Position numbers and translations under genes: made by a program
Notes under the pieces: model-generated
Database searches by the model: none
Told to the model about the DNA's origin: nothing
The model's input: only the letters and a program-made list of their open reading frames with translations
From: Mortierella alpina
Lineage: Eukaryota > Mortierellomycota > Mortierellomycetes > Mortierellales > Mortierellaceae
Assembly: GCA_029449245.1 (NCBI GenBank)
Contig: JANATF010000005.1
Location: 1,426,001-1,490,000 of the forward strand
DNA length: 64,000 nt
Direction: 5' to 3'
In this document: positions 44,518 through 57,100 of the stretch, one piece after another
How positions within the stretch are numbered: the first letter of the stretch is position 1
Layout of the letters: every line of letters starts with the position of its first letter

Positions 44518-47500
44518 TCAGGCTACCCCTAGTGCCTTCCGGAGATCGCTCAACTTTCGGGTCAGCGCATCCCTCTCGTTCTCACTCTCTGCATATTTCA
44601 TCTTGGTATCGATCAAAAGCCCCTCCAGAAAACTGCACTGATCCGCCGCCTCCTCATTCTTGCGCACCAGCTCCACATTCTTTTCCATCACGCTCCGGAT
44701 CTCGTCCTTGAACCGATCTTCCACTTCCTTGGCCTGCGAGTCCACAATCTTGGTCAGATCAGAGACCTTCTGTGTCAACACGTCATTCTGGTCCTGAAGA
44801 TTAGCCATTTCCAATTTGCGCGCGATCAGCTCCTTTGCCAGATCCACATGCTCCTTGTTCAAGGTGTGCAACGATCCTTCCAGACGACGGACATGCATCG
44901 AGAGCTGACGGTTCGACTCGCGAAGAGACTCCTCTGCTGCCAACTCTGCCTGCTGCCGCTGGATCATAGCAGTGTACTTTTGAGCATACTGCGTCAGCTT
45001 CTTGGGAGTGACCTTGATATTGTACGCGTCCTGAACAAATTTGCTTGCATCGTTCTATCGTTTCATGATATAAAAAAAGGGCGATACATCAGCAGACAAA
45101 AAAAGGTCATATTGAGTTGGTTCAGCGGGGTAATGGTTCATACCATGTATGGTTCAAAGAGCCCGTTCTTCAAAAACTCAATCAATGTCTCAAAGTCGTG
45201 GTTGAGGATCTGGTCATGGTTGGCCTTGAGTAGCGCAATGGCAAACCGCAACAGAGACTCCACACCTTCGACAAAAAGGATGTCATAGACCCTGAAGACC
45301 AAGTCTAGTGGGAACTTGTACGCAAACAGCGTCATGAACCATTGAGACGCGTACATGGTCGACCGGATGCCCTGATTTTGAAAGTGCTTATAGACTAACG
45401 GCACCGTTTCCTCCATCAGCTGCTCATATTGGTATAGTCGAAGCTGGAGCATGTTCATGTCCGGCGTAAAATGTCCTCGCATCTCGTATGAGCTCATCAT
45501 CCGCACTAGCACGCAGAATGCTTCCTCGTCTGGCATCTAGAGTTCAGCAATAATATATCATCAACATGCGCAACTAGTCGCTTTTCCTTTGACACTCCCA
45601 TGGCTGAGAAACAAAGGGCAGATAAAGGATATTCCTTACATTTAGGAGCAATGGTCCCACAACAAAGCTCAGTCCCTGACAGTATCCGACCTCAGCATCA
45701 TGTAAGCTGTAGGCCTTGACGACATTGAATAGTGCCTCTTGACCCAGTCCCTCGGCCTGAAAGTATTCGTGATTAGGAAATGTGCGACTCATATCCCTTT
45801 GGATCTGCTTCTCGTGAGAGCTGGTCGACTTCAGGAGCTCTGCATACGTCGCCTCCAATTGACCATCCTTGGATTTAGCGAGCAGTTGCCAGATCAATCC
45901 TCGCAGGGCCGGAGGAACACCTTTTTGGATCATCTGTGTCAATTGCTTGGGGTTCTTCTTCACGACACCATTATAGTCGTGCATCAAGGCACCCCAATAA
46001 TCTACATCGAAATGAGACATGAGAAGGTGAGGGGGTTAGTTCATCAGGATATCAGGTCGTTACTATGCAGAGTAAAGCTCATAGGATAAGAACAATAAAG
46101 GCGCATTCCCATCCCTTACCCCAATCAATATCGTCGCCTGCTGATTCCGATTCTTCCTTGGCATGACCCAGCGCGCGATCCATTTCAATATCGCCCTTTT
46201 TAGTATCTTGTTCCAGCATAGAGTTCTGAGCGTCCAGGCGAGAGAGCAGTAGGTCCATGTTTGAATCTGTGGTCATGGCAGAGTAGGTCGAGGCCCGTTC
46301 GGGACTGATGCTCTTGGTAGATCTGAGATCGATTCCTCCTGATCCCGAGGTGCTGATCCTCATGCCATTGTTCGATTCGCGTTGGCTGGTCCTGCTGGGC
46401 GTCCGATGAAGTGGTTGCGTAGTGCCACTGCCCCCAAATCCTCTGCCCATGAACGCCCCTTGGATGCTACTTGCGATTGAGCTGATAGAAGTGGATGTGC
46501 TACGAACAATTGGAGGTCGATCTGGAGGTGCCGACGGTGTCGAGGCCACGGAGGCAGCGGCTGCAGGCGAGGGGCTAGTAGTGTCTGAACTTGGCTGCTG
46601 CTGGTATAGCTGTGACTTTGGGTGGGGTCGTCCACCAAAGAAACTGGATGGGAAGCCGCTACCCGAAGGCGTCGCTGGGGCCCTGGGAGTAGCGATGGTA
46701 CTGCCACTAACACCACTGATGCGTTTGGCAGCAGTTGTTTGAGAAGTAGGTTCATCCAGCGAGACATCATTCAGCTCCGCATCCGAAAGGTCGGAATAAG
46801 ACATGTGGCGATTGTGCTGTGCGTCCTGGTATCCGTTCGCAAACCCTCTGGAGGATGAAGTGCTGGAAAGCGTGCGGTTCAGCATCCCTGGTCGCTGACT
46901 GCTATTTTTACTGATGTGGCCATTGAGTGAGGGGGTGCGAATGTCTCCCGAGGATGTGGACGCGTCGCTCTCCGAATCCGACGGTCGTGGTGGGGTCTGA
47001 TCCGAGGGCGTGTTGGAAGTAGATGGAGACATTTGCGAGGTTGTATCAACCGGCACCGTGGGGGAATGTTTTGTGGTGACGGGTGACGAGGGTGCATCAG
47101 TCTCTGGTTGGAGGACAGCTTGTGAGGCATCTGGAGTTGGTCCATCTGCAGGACCTCTGGATATCTCCTCGACATGGTTCCCCTTGAATACCGACTGCGG
47201 AGACTCTGAGGTGTTGGCGATGGCAGAGCGAGCCAGCGTTGGTGAGCCAGGGCGAGAGCTTAGCTTTGAGTGAGAGCCAATACTGGGAGCTGAAGGGGAC
47301 CTTGGGGAAATCGGTGGAGCAGGGGGTGCAGGAGAAGTCAATGCGTTCTCAAAGGCGTCCTCTCCTTCTGACTCTGACTCTGTGCTGTCCTCAGACTCTG
47401 ATTCAGACGGCTCGGGTCTGTCTTCGTCGTAGCCAAACGAATGATGCTTTGTATGGCTCGAGTACGACTTGCCAGAGTTAACGGAGGCGCGAGTGTTGGT

Positions 47501-47944
47501 CAACGACGCGCGGAATAGATTGGGATTCGGCGGTTGTGTAGTGTCGTCTTCAGGATCAGAGTCCTGGTCAAACGTCCTCTTGGCTGCTGGGTGGATTGTC
47601 GTCTCCGCATGAGGATCCTTTAAGTTACGTTGGGGTCGCTCTTCATATTCGTCCTCATCCTCGTCATCGTAGTCGTCACCATAGGCATCGCCGTAGTTGT
47701 ATGTGTCCGCGGGATAGGGCTCATCGTCGCTGTCGTTCTCTTCCCAGGAATTTCTTGAGCTTTTTTCCTTCTCAGGTACTTGAGATTCCTGCTTGACGTA
47801 ACTGGGCTGGTCTGCTGATGTGGCTGGTGGATGAGCCAGTGCGTAGGCCGCATCGTCTGCATTAGGATCGACGCCGTAGTTGTCCACTGGGTCGTACTCT
47901 TGGTCATTGTCGGATGCGAGCGGTGCGTGTCTGTTGGCCATCAT
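44518..47944 (-). CDS. GYP5: TBC-domain Rab GTPase-activating protein, GYP5/EVI5-like
   Basis: Rab GAP, in yeast acting on Ypt1/Sec4 in ER-Golgi and exocytic traffic. Four exons (46120-47944, 45640-46001, 45144-45536, 44518-45054) give 1,038 aa in frame. The first ~600 residues are acidic and Ser/Pro-rich. The TBC domain follows: QLTQMIQKGVPPALRGLIWQ with the catalytic Arg finger (LRGLIWQ), then YCQGLSFVVGPLLLN with the Gln finger, EEAFCVLVRMMSSYEMRGHF, and ASQWFMTLFAYKFPLDLVFR. The last ~160 residues form a continuous coiled coil (SNRQLSMHVRRLEGSLHTLN and onward), as in GYP5 and EVI5. Two ATGs in tandem (47944 and 47941) open the frame. Divergent from the WW-domain gene. Confidence 0.92.
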
Positions 47945-48773
47945 TCTGACGAGGTGTGGAATGGAAATAGTCTATCAGAGCAGTGTATGCGTCTTTGACG
48001 AGAGGCTGGCTGGTACTTGTACAAAACGACAGTTATACGAGTAATAGGTATAGGGGAGAGGGAGGAGATGCAGCGTGCTCTAAAGAATCTGCCTGTTGTG
48101 AATGTATGGATGGGATGGATGGAAGGATGGTGAAGCAGACGATGAGGCGAAGCCGTGCTCTATAGACCAGACCCCTTTTTCGAAACATGAACTTGTTTTT
48201 TTGATCAGGTTCAGTTTTTTTTAGATTTTTTTTTGGCGTATGGTAATATGCCGCAAGCCTATCACAATAGGTCCCAGGTCAGCACGACGTGGGTGCCGGC
48301 ACCAACTGTGCTCTATACAGCGGCCTTATTTAAACTATCAGGCTGCATGGAGCGAACACAACCCTAACACATGTACTGTACGCACTCTGGCCCATGCCCT
48401 TTCCGTGGCCAAGCGGGCTCCTCTGCTGAGCATGAGCGTCATTTGTGAGCAAACCAGATGGCAGATTCGTAGATCGGGCAATCAGATGGCTGTTCTTCTG
48501 TATGTTCACCGTCTTCTCGGTTTTCACTGTCTTCAATGTCCTGTCTTCGCTGGCTTCAATAACAAATATTTGCACTTTCACCTTTCTATTGCTGACTATG
48601 CTAGTAGTTCGGCAACCGCTTCGATTGTCGTGCTGCCGATCGTCGCCAATGAAAAATTTGTGGACGCGCTGAGAATGTGATGCGGACGACGAGCTGTCTT
48701 AAAAACGTGCCAGCACTCGTTTCCTTCGAGCCAACGGTCTTTCCTCTCCAAACATACTCTCTCTTGCTCTACG
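47945..48773. promoter_or_regulatory. Divergent promoter region between GYP5-like and WW-domain genes
   Basis: About 830 bp between start codons that point away from each other. Contains T-rich stretches near 48190-48235 and a TGGATGGATGG-like repeat near 48108-48130. Several short open frames with no recognisable domain cross it. Assignment is positional. Confidence 0.4.
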
Positions 48774-49753
48774 ATGGGGTCCTGTCTAAGCACACGAAAT
48801 CTCTCTGGAGGGAACGCAGCATACCGCCAAACTATTCCTCCCCCGCCTGCTCAGCCAACCCCACAGTCCTATGGTCTCCCTCAAGGATGGTAAGAGTAGC
48901 AACTTTCCATGCAACAGTTGTCCAGCATTACATCTCATTATTAAATGTGCCGTCTTTGTCTTTCAACTCGCTCCATAGGCTCTGTCAGTACGACCCTCAG
49001 AGCCGGCGTCTCTTCTACGTCAACGCTGCAACAGGTCAACGGCAATGGGAGCATCCAGGTGGACAGGCAGCTGGGGCAAACGATGCTGCCCAGTACCGAG
49101 ACCAAATGATCCAGTATGAGCAGAACCTTGCAGCATACAACCGCATGTACAGCAACGGTGGCTCTGTGCCACCACAGATGAGTCAGCAATACAATCCAGG
49201 ACACAACAACGGCATGATGGGTGGAGGTTACGGACGTACTGGAGGTGGAGGAATGGGAAATATGGCTAAAGGAGGCCTGATGGGGCTATTGGCCGGTTCT
49301 CTTCTGGGCAACTCCTTTGGAGGTCACCGAGGCAACGCTAATTATGGAGGCGGATACGATCATAGCAACGATAATGGCGGCGGATTCTTTGGAGGCAACG
49401 ATGGATATGGCGGTGGCTCTGGCGGATACGACAATATCAGCAACGGCAACGGCAACGGCAGCGACTTTTTTGGAGGAGGAGGAGGAGGAGGAGGAGGAGG
49501 AGGAGGAGGAGGAGGAGTCACCGATCCTGGCGGGTCCTTCTTCGATCAGAATGGCGGTAGTGGCGGAGGTGGTGGAGGCGATCTTTTTGGCGGCGGTGGC
49601 GGTGGAAGCGATCTCTTTGGAGGAGGAGGAGGCGGAGGAGGCATTGGTGGCGGTGGCAGTTCATTCTTTGACCAGAGTGGAGGTGGTGGCGGCGATATCT
49701 TTGGCGGCGGTGGTGGAGGCGACGGCGGAGGGTTCTTCGACCAAGGTAGCTGA
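48774..49753 (+). CDS. WW-domain glycine-rich protein with predicted lipidated N terminus
   Basis: Two exons (48774-48889, 48979-49753) give 296 aa. The start is MGSCLSTRN, which fits an N-myristoylation site (Gly2) with a neighbouring Cys4 for palmitoylation. Next is a Pro-rich stretch, then one WW domain, LPQGWLCQYDPQSRRLFYVN plus ATGQRQWEHP, with both signature Trp and the central aromatic pair; it is split by the intron right after the first Trp. A glycine-zipper-like segment KGGLMGLLAGSLLGNSFGG follows. The C-terminal half is nearly all Gly with spaced DLFGG/DIFGG and FFDQ motifs repeated three or more times. It is similar in layout to yeast WWM1, a WW protein that interacts with the metacaspase, but the match is by architecture only. 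Confidence 0.8.
49470..49745 (+). repeat. GGA/GGC array coding for poly-Gly with FFDQ and DLF motifs
   Basis: GGA runs (about 49474-49515) and GGC/GGT blocks encode long Gly stretches, broken by a regular set of DLFGG, DIFGG and FFDQ motifs, implying duplication of a larger unit of roughly 45-60 bases. Confidence 0.85.
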
Positions 49754-49917
49754 GAAGTCCACTAAGAGTCCACACGTGATACATATAGTAAAACGCGACG
49801 GGCAGCCAGTCCCGATGTTGTTTGTAAGACGCGCTGTGGGCACTCTGACCTGTTGACTCTTCTCACTCTTCTCTCAAGCCCCTGTCATCAACTCATCATC
49901 ACCTACAGACAATCAGC

Positions 49918-52192
49918 ATGCCTCTGCCCACAACTAGCGGCAGAAAGACGCCCCTTGCCGACATTACTCATCGTCCGCTTGGTGCGCGTCGCTCAGGAAA
50001 CTCGCAGACACTGCACATCTCCAGCCTCACATGCTCTGCCCCTGGGGAGGAAAACAATCCTGCGCGAGGGCTTCTGGAAATCTTTGCCGCCGCCCAAGCC
50101 AACTCCGTCAACCGCAAACGATCGTTGAAGCTCACGGGCGATGACTCTGAATCCCAATGCGTCTCTCCCACACTGTCATCAACAGCAAGGTCAACATCAA
50201 ACTCAGAAGCGGCTATTGCAGGGTCAACAGCAAAGAAAAGTTCCGCTCCTCAGAATACACCATCAGACATCCCTACAAAGTCATCATTCTCACTCTCGTA
50301 CAACTCCAATCGACCTCTCAGCCTCATCTCCACGCTCTCGCGGCGAGCAACGTTTGGCAGAATGCGCAACAGGCCATTTTACAGTAAGAGCTTATAATCC
50401 TCTGACTTTCTTCGTTTGTGCACTCGACTGCACCACGACCTCACTCACCTGTATTCTATCGGATGCATAGTGTCGATGCGATTTCGCATGCTTGACTATA
50501 TTAGTCGTCCCAATGATGTCTACACCTTTGTCTCCCAAGACGAGACAACTCTTGTGCCGCCTTTTTCATGCGCATATAATAACGGTAACGGTCGCAAGGA
50601 TGATGTTTGAGAGTCTGCGACAGGTCTAGATGTCAAGACATTTTAGCTGACAGGGTTTGTTATTTATATAGTGGCCAACGAAGCAAGGAACCTGGCAGTG
50701 GGCGATGAAGACGGGACAATACACATCGTGGACACAAAAAAGGATGATTCTCATCCAGGTATGCCTCTAGGAGTTGAACCATGATATTCAGGATGACTAA
50801 AACGTAGGCATGTAACTCACCAGTAACTGTGTTTGGAAATCTTAGTGAGAACGGTACAAATTCTTGCTCACCAAAACGCCATCTTCGATCTCTGCTGGAC
50901 CTCGGACGACTCAAGAATTGTAAGTCATCCAGTCAGCAAGCATCTATAGTAAGCTTGATATGTTCTGGCTAACGAGTTGCTTATGATATTCGTAGATTTC
51001 GGTTTCTGGGGATAAAACTGCAAGGATACATGATGTGGAGACAAAGAAATGCCTCGGTGCCTTTTCCGGCCATACAGGAAGCATCAAAAGCGTTTCCCTC
51101 AAGTACGGCGACGACAGTAAGTCATGGAAGCACACGTACAAGTCTTTCCATATCTTCACTAGCTTGAATATTGACAAGCTCAACATTCCTGTCCGGCGTA
51201 TATAGATGTCTTTGCAACAGCAGCCAGAGACGGTGCGGTGTTGATTTGGGATATCCGGTGCTCAGGCACTACATCCGCTCAAGGCGACACAGTTTATCGA
51301 CCTGCCAACAGACTTGTAAACGTCCATGCGAACACGACAAGGCCGATCCCTCCCAAAAAGTCGAAGCATGGCTCTGACGGACCCAACACCGCCTCCGCAG
51401 TGCAGTACATGAAACACAACGAGCACATCATTGCCTCTACAGGAGCCTTGGACGGGTAAGTCAAAAATTGCTTGACGGTCGTCGTCTCCTCCGTTCCTAC
51501 ACCCATTTGTGTTTTTTGTTTGCTTATATTCCAACCATAATCCCCGCTCATAGTTCGGTCAAGTATTGGGACGTCCGAAAGCACGGGTCATACTTTAAGC
51601 ATGATTATCCCAAGCCGTTACAAACTTCCTCCTACACCCCTCTGACTAAACGTGCCCATGGCATGACGTCGATGGCTCTATCTCCTGATGGGAGTGCCCT
51701 ATATGCTGTGAGCTCTGACAACCATATTTATATGTACAATACCACCTCGCTGTGCGGGCCCGTCGAGCGCTTCGGGGGAAGCAACTTTACCTGTTCAAGC
51801 TACTATATCAAGATCAGCGTCTCGCCCGATGGAAACTATATTGCCGCAGGATCAAGCAAGGACCTTTATGTTTGGGAAGTTAACAGACCGGACAAAAAGC
51901 CCCTCATCTTCCATGGCCATGAAAGAGAGGTGACAGGTGTGGACTGGGCTAAAGATCTTGGAAATGGCACTCAGGTAGATCTAGACATGAAATGAGTTTC
52001 TTTTTTGTCTTTGGCAAACCTGATGGGAGCTCCTATTGAATACTAACTCACTCTTTTTACACTTATTACTCGCAGTTGAGTGGGTGTTCGGACGATGCAA
52101 CGGTGCGAACATGGAGGTCGAATGGGGAGCTCGTACAGGAATGCCTACGGGACCAGAGCCTTCAGAACATGCATGGCATGGTGTCAGAATGA
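49918..52192 (+). CDS. CDT2: WD40 substrate receptor CDT2/DTL of the CRL4 ubiquitin ligase
   Basis: PCNA-coupled CRL4-CDT2 receptor that targets CDT1, Set8 and similar proteins for destruction in S phase. About eight exons starting at ATG 49918 join in frame. Pieces in order: a long Ser-rich N terminus with KTPLADITHRPLG, VANEARNLAVGDEDGTIHIVD, then VRTVQILAHQNAIFDLCWTS, ISVSGDKTARIHDVETKKC, VFATAARDGAVLIWDIRCSG, SVKYWDVRKHGSYFKHDYPK and a final VTGVDWAKDLG, LSGCSDDATVRTWRSNGEL. Two WDXR motifs (WDIR, WDVR), the DDB1-docking signature, are present. Insert loops between blades are long and Lys-rich (PPKKSKHGSDG). The C terminus ends soon after the last blade and I see no PIP box there. Ends 143 bp before U2AF1 begins on the other strand. 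Confidence 0.92.
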
Positions 52193-52334
52193 TAACAGTG
52201 GCAAGGCATAAACATTTTCAAATACTCAAATGGTGCTTCATTCGTCACTGTGCTTCGCTTAGTCCGCGATGCGATGTTTATCAAATTGGGTCGTAAACAA
52301 AATATACATGGGGTGTAGGTATCCTGCGTGTAAT

Positions 52335-53214
52335 TTAAACGTGGTGGCTAGATTCCCGGTGCGAGTGCGCTTCTGGATCCTCTGGGGCTGCTGAGCTGTG
52401 GCTGCTGCGATCCCTGTGTCGCTCTTCTCGTCTCTTTTCACGCTGGTAATTCTTCTGCGATGCAAACAACTCCCGCTTCAGATTCCTGTCTGCTGACTTG
52501 AGATGCATGAAATTACACAACCCTCCTCGTGTGCACTCCGAGTTTTCATACTGGCGACAGCAAGCTATGCGATGAAAGGTCCAATCAATATATTAGTTGA
52601 GAGTTTCCAAGACTGGATGATTAGTCATCCGGGTTCCAATACCTTCGACATACCTTCACGGAAATCGGTCACCGGCGACAATTCTGCCCAGAGAGGTCGT
52701 CCTGCATAGAAGCGATTGTTCAGAGACTCGACAGCGTTTCCAGCATCCTCCTCGTACTTGAACCGCGCATAGATATTGCCGACGAGGTGATCGCCAATGT
52801 TGTCGCATACGTGCATATCCTCGATCTCTCCATATTTCGCCAGCTCGACAAAAAAGTCTTCATAAATGTTGTCAAAGTCCTCCTGGATTTCCTGTTTGCT
52901 GAGTTGACAGTTCTGGTCGTGCGAAGGGTTGTGATAGACATTTGGGACAAGAATGGTCTGCGAGAAGTTGGGCTTGACGTGCTTCCTGGAGCAACGGTCA
53001 CCGTGTCTGCAGGCACCTATCTTGAAGTAGAAGGAGCAGTTGACCCTGGAAGCCGATGAAGAGACAACAACAAGACGTCGTTAATAATGCTATCGTTTGC
53101 AGAAGGCGCGAAGCATTCAAAGAGAAAGAGCAAAGAGAAAAGAGAAAAGGGCTGTCGATGAATGCCTTACTTGTCCTTCTCTGTGCCGTAAATCGATGCC
53201 AAGTAGGTAGCCAT
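52335..53214 (-). CDS. U2AF1: U2 snRNP auxiliary factor small subunit U2AF35
   Basis: Recognises the AG of the 3' splice site together with U2AF65. Three exons (53171-53214, 52654-53045, 52335-52564) give 221 aa. Order of parts: MATYLASIYGTEKDK, first C3H zinc finger (CSFYFKIGACRHGDRCSRKH), conserved PNVYHNPSHDQN, UHM-type RRM (IYEDFFVELAKYGEIEDMHV, GNIYARFKYEEDAGNAV, SLNNRFYAGRPLWAELSPV), second C3H finger (CCRQYENSECTRGGLCNFMH). The C terminus is short with RS/RD and RERR-type residues rather than a long RS domain. Both zinc fingers keep the CX7CX5CX3H spacing. Convergent with CDT2. Confidence 0.95.
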
Positions 53215-54058
53215 TGGATGGAGTGAATGGAAGACAGATGCCAGACTGGTCAGCTCCTCCACATGAAATATTCATAGCGAAAGCCACTCCTTATAAAGTT
53301 CGTTAAGCTGCCCAAACAATCTGAGTGTCAAATCTTTTGGGCCTTACAGGGTCAGTCTCTGTCCACGGGCCATCCAGAACCAAGGGCATCCGTCGCTGAC
53401 AAAGCCATCCATCGATCGGGCAGGCTTCTTGCTTTATGAATGCAGTGCGCACGAGCGATGTAGTTCAAGCATCCTCAGCTCTCGAAGGATGAGGTGAGCT
53501 TCCAGACCGTATCGTGGCAGCCATCGTTACTCTTTTGCCCGCGAAGCAACTCTCTGCAGAGAGGAAAAGCTTTCATGGACGTGGGCGGATTCATCCACGT
53601 CATATCAATTTTTTTTGTTTTCAGGATATAAATGGACTGAGGCTGTCTTTTTCATTTTCTTTTTTTTTTTTTTTTTTTTTTTTTTCCTCCCTCTCTACTC
53701 TACTCTGCTCTCTGCTCTTTCTCTCTGCCACCCCGACTCACTCCCACTCTTCATTTTTCCCTCTTCGCTCAGTACTGCCCCCACCACTTACAGTTCACAC
53801 TCAGACACACGCGCCACTCTCGTCTTTCGATTTCCTTCTCTGCGCAAACCCCTCATCCCCGTTGCCTTCCTTCTTGCCTGTCTCGACCCACCAGCGTCAG
53901 TCCTCTTGGCGGCAAAAATAGAGCAGCAGCGAACGATTGCATTCCCACACACACACACGCAGACACACCAATACACATACACGCCCACATCTTGCGTCTA
54001 GGCATATACGCGACTTCTGTTGACACCCGCGCTATTTATCATCCCCCCGACTGCTCAA
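53215..54058. promoter_or_regulatory. Divergent promoter region between U2AF1 and the BET gene
   Basis: About 844 bp between opposing start codons. From 53650 rightwards the plus strand is a T-tract (about 53660-53687) followed by a CT-rich leader and a (CA)n run near 53944-53975. No coding signal. Confidence 0.45.
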
Positions 54059-54160
54059 ATGATGTCGAACTTCGATGAGGTCAAGAAGAGACCCCTCGAG
54101 GACTTGACGACCCTCAGCAGCCATCCCAACGGGTACGTGTCGCCGACTCTTGCTCATCGC

Positions 54161-54192
<32 letters not shown>

Positions 54193-57100
54193 GTGATGCT
54201 GTTGCCACCATTTTTTGATGTCTTCATGAACATCGTCTTGTCCGTTTGCCTCGCTTCACGATTTCATAATCTTACTACCTCTCTCCCTTGTCTCCAGTGA
54301 TGCTCCTATTCACGTTAACGAGCTGTCACCCGAGGAATCATCCACAAAGAGGCTCAAAACAGAGGACGATGATCGCGTCCCGTTTTCCTCTGCGACAACT
54401 ACATCGTCCGTCTCGACCACCTCACCGCTGGAACACCACCCGCTTGTACCGTCTCTGGACCACGCTCGCTCAGACTTCATCGCGTCCTCCAACCATAGTT
54501 CTTCAATCCAGCGGGTAGATAGCGATTTGAGTATCCCGATTTCCCTTCCAAACGAGCCTGTGACCAATGTATTATCGGGATCACCTGCTCCAGCGCCTGC
54601 TTTCGAGGCACCAGCGCTGATTCTCGAGCCACGGAACCCTGATGACATTGACGTCTCAAAGGTCAGTTCTATTTGCTCTTGCGACCACTCTCTAAGCGAA
54701 CTTTGTGGCGTGGATGTGTCCGTGTTGTGGATGAATAAAGTCGATTGCATAGTGCGCAAACTGCGCCTATGTCGTGATCATGCCGTATTGAGGAACCAAG
54801 GGAATACAAGTGTCGCAGGAGTGGGTACGACACGATATCAGGTTGCAGAACAGCGATTGACATCAAGCACATTGGATAGCAGTGGAGAACAGGGGACAGG
54901 CAATGGCGGGAAAGGGGCGAGACATAAGAGAAAACTGTAACTGGGAATCTAACCCTTTTTCATCCCTCTTTCTCTTTTGCGCTTTGCGTCCCTCCGTTGA
55001 TTTCGTTCCTAATGAACAGCCACTGCTGCCGTCGTATCAGGCTCCCATTTCCACATCGATCTTGCCAGGACAAGCAGCGATTCCACTGAATGTTTACCCA
55101 ACGTACCCAACGCCAACGCCTGCCGTAGCGCCACCAGTGATCACTCCTCATCACAACCTCGCTTTGGCGCCCATGAATCCGGCGTTGAACATGAATCCGG
55201 CGTTGAATGGCGCTCGCAAGCCCACCATGACCCGTGAACAGCTCAAATACTGCACTGCGATCGTCAAACAGCTCAAACGACACCGGGACGCCCCAGCTTT
55301 CCTGAATCCCGTCGATCCTGTTGCTCTCAGGATTCCCGACTATCCGAATGTTGTAAAGCAACCAATGGATCTTTCGACAGTGGACAAGAAGTTGAGCGAC
55401 CTGGAATACGACACCGTGGATAATTTTGTACAGGATGTCAATCTCATCTTTACCAACTGCTACCTTTATAACGGTCGGGAATCGCCAGTCTCTATCTGTG
55501 CATCAAATCTGGAGTCTGCCTTCAACAGCTCTTTGCGGCACATGCCCAAGGAGGTAAGCTACATTTCATGGCCTTGCAGTTCTGATCATCAGAATTGTTT
55601 AAAGTGGTGTCGACTTTTGAGGCCTTCGATTACGAGTCCACGCTAATCATTTTCTGGTGGCTCCTGGACTCTTTTTTCATGCGCACAGAACATCAAGCCA
55701 GTGGCAGATGTATCAGCTCCCAAGGACCCTGTCAAGAAGGCTACACCAAAACCAAAGAAGGAGGCTATCAAGAAGGAAGAGGCAATAACCTTGACAAGCC
55801 CTGTGTCGGAGACTACAGCATCGGCCTTTTCTCAGTCTAGGGCCGCTTCGGAGGAACGACGCCCCAAGCGCGACATCCATGCGCCATCAAAGGAAATTCC
55901 TACGGCAATTGCAGTCAAGAAGAAGGGATCGGCCAAATGGAAGTCGGATGCTCAGTTACGGTATTGCCATTCGATCTTGAGAGAGTTTGCCAAGAAGGCG
56001 AACGCAGAGTTTATGTTTCCTTTCATGGAGCCTGTGGACTGGGTCAAACTGAACATTCCAGACTATCCCAAGCTTATCAAGAACCCCATGGACCTTTCGA
56101 CAGTTCGTCAAAAGCTCGAGGATGATGAGTACGATAATCCTGCAATGTTCGAGGCAGATGTACGTTTGGTGATGTGGAATTGCTTCAAGTTCAACCCAGC
56201 CGGAACACCAGTTCACTTGATGGGTCGCAGGATGGAGAAGCTGTTCAACGACAAATGGGCTGAACGTCCGCCACCACCCACCCCGCCAGTTGTCGAGGAG
56301 CCTGCTGTGGAATCGGAGGAGGATGTTGACTCGTCTGGTAAGTGTGCACGAATGCGTGATGTTTGTGTGGTCATGACTTGAATTGGACGTCAATACTGAT
56401 GGATTCTTCATTCGTGTGCGCTGTCGCATATGTAGACGAGAAGATTGCAGAGATGGAGAGGCACTTGAAGACGCTGGCTGAGAAACTCAAGATGATGAAG
56501 GCCACCAAGAAGAAGGAAAAGACGGAGAGAAAGTCTTCCTCGAACGCATCCCAGGAAAAGTCGGCTAAACCTAAGACAGCCTCGAAAGCCCCAGCAAAAC
56601 CGCCCGCAAAGGCAGCGGCCAAAGCTCCCATAAAACCTGCTCCTGCCAAAGCACCCGCTGTCGAGAAGAAGAAGGCGCCTGTCAGACGCACTAAGCCGGT
56701 GTATAGCAGTAGCAGCAGCAGTGGCAGCAGCAGCGACGAGGAGGATGTCCCACTCATCACTTTCGAGCAAAAGAAGGAGCTGAGTGACAGCATCAACAAT
56801 TTTTCGGGAGACAAACTTGCCAATGTTGTGCAGATCATCCACAACAGTATGCCTCATCTTCGAGACGTAAGCGTTTGAAATTGCTCAACTACGCCACGTC
56901 TAACTTGCTTGGAGCCCAAGCGAAGGAACTAACCCAAACCATTTAAATCACTGTAGAATGGCGGCCAGGAAGAGATTGAGCTCGATATGGACTCGCTTGA
57001 TCCAAGAACACTCTTCAAATTGTACCAGTACGTGAAGAAGAATTCGACAGTGAAGCGTAAGAAGCCAGCGCCGAAGAAGGTCAAAGTGCAGTATTCTGAA

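Noticed and set aside
56371-56857. Long antisense frames across the BET Lys/Ala-rich linker
   Set aside because: Shadow of the Lys/Ala/Ser-rich coding sequence; the plus strand carries the coiled coil and ET domain.
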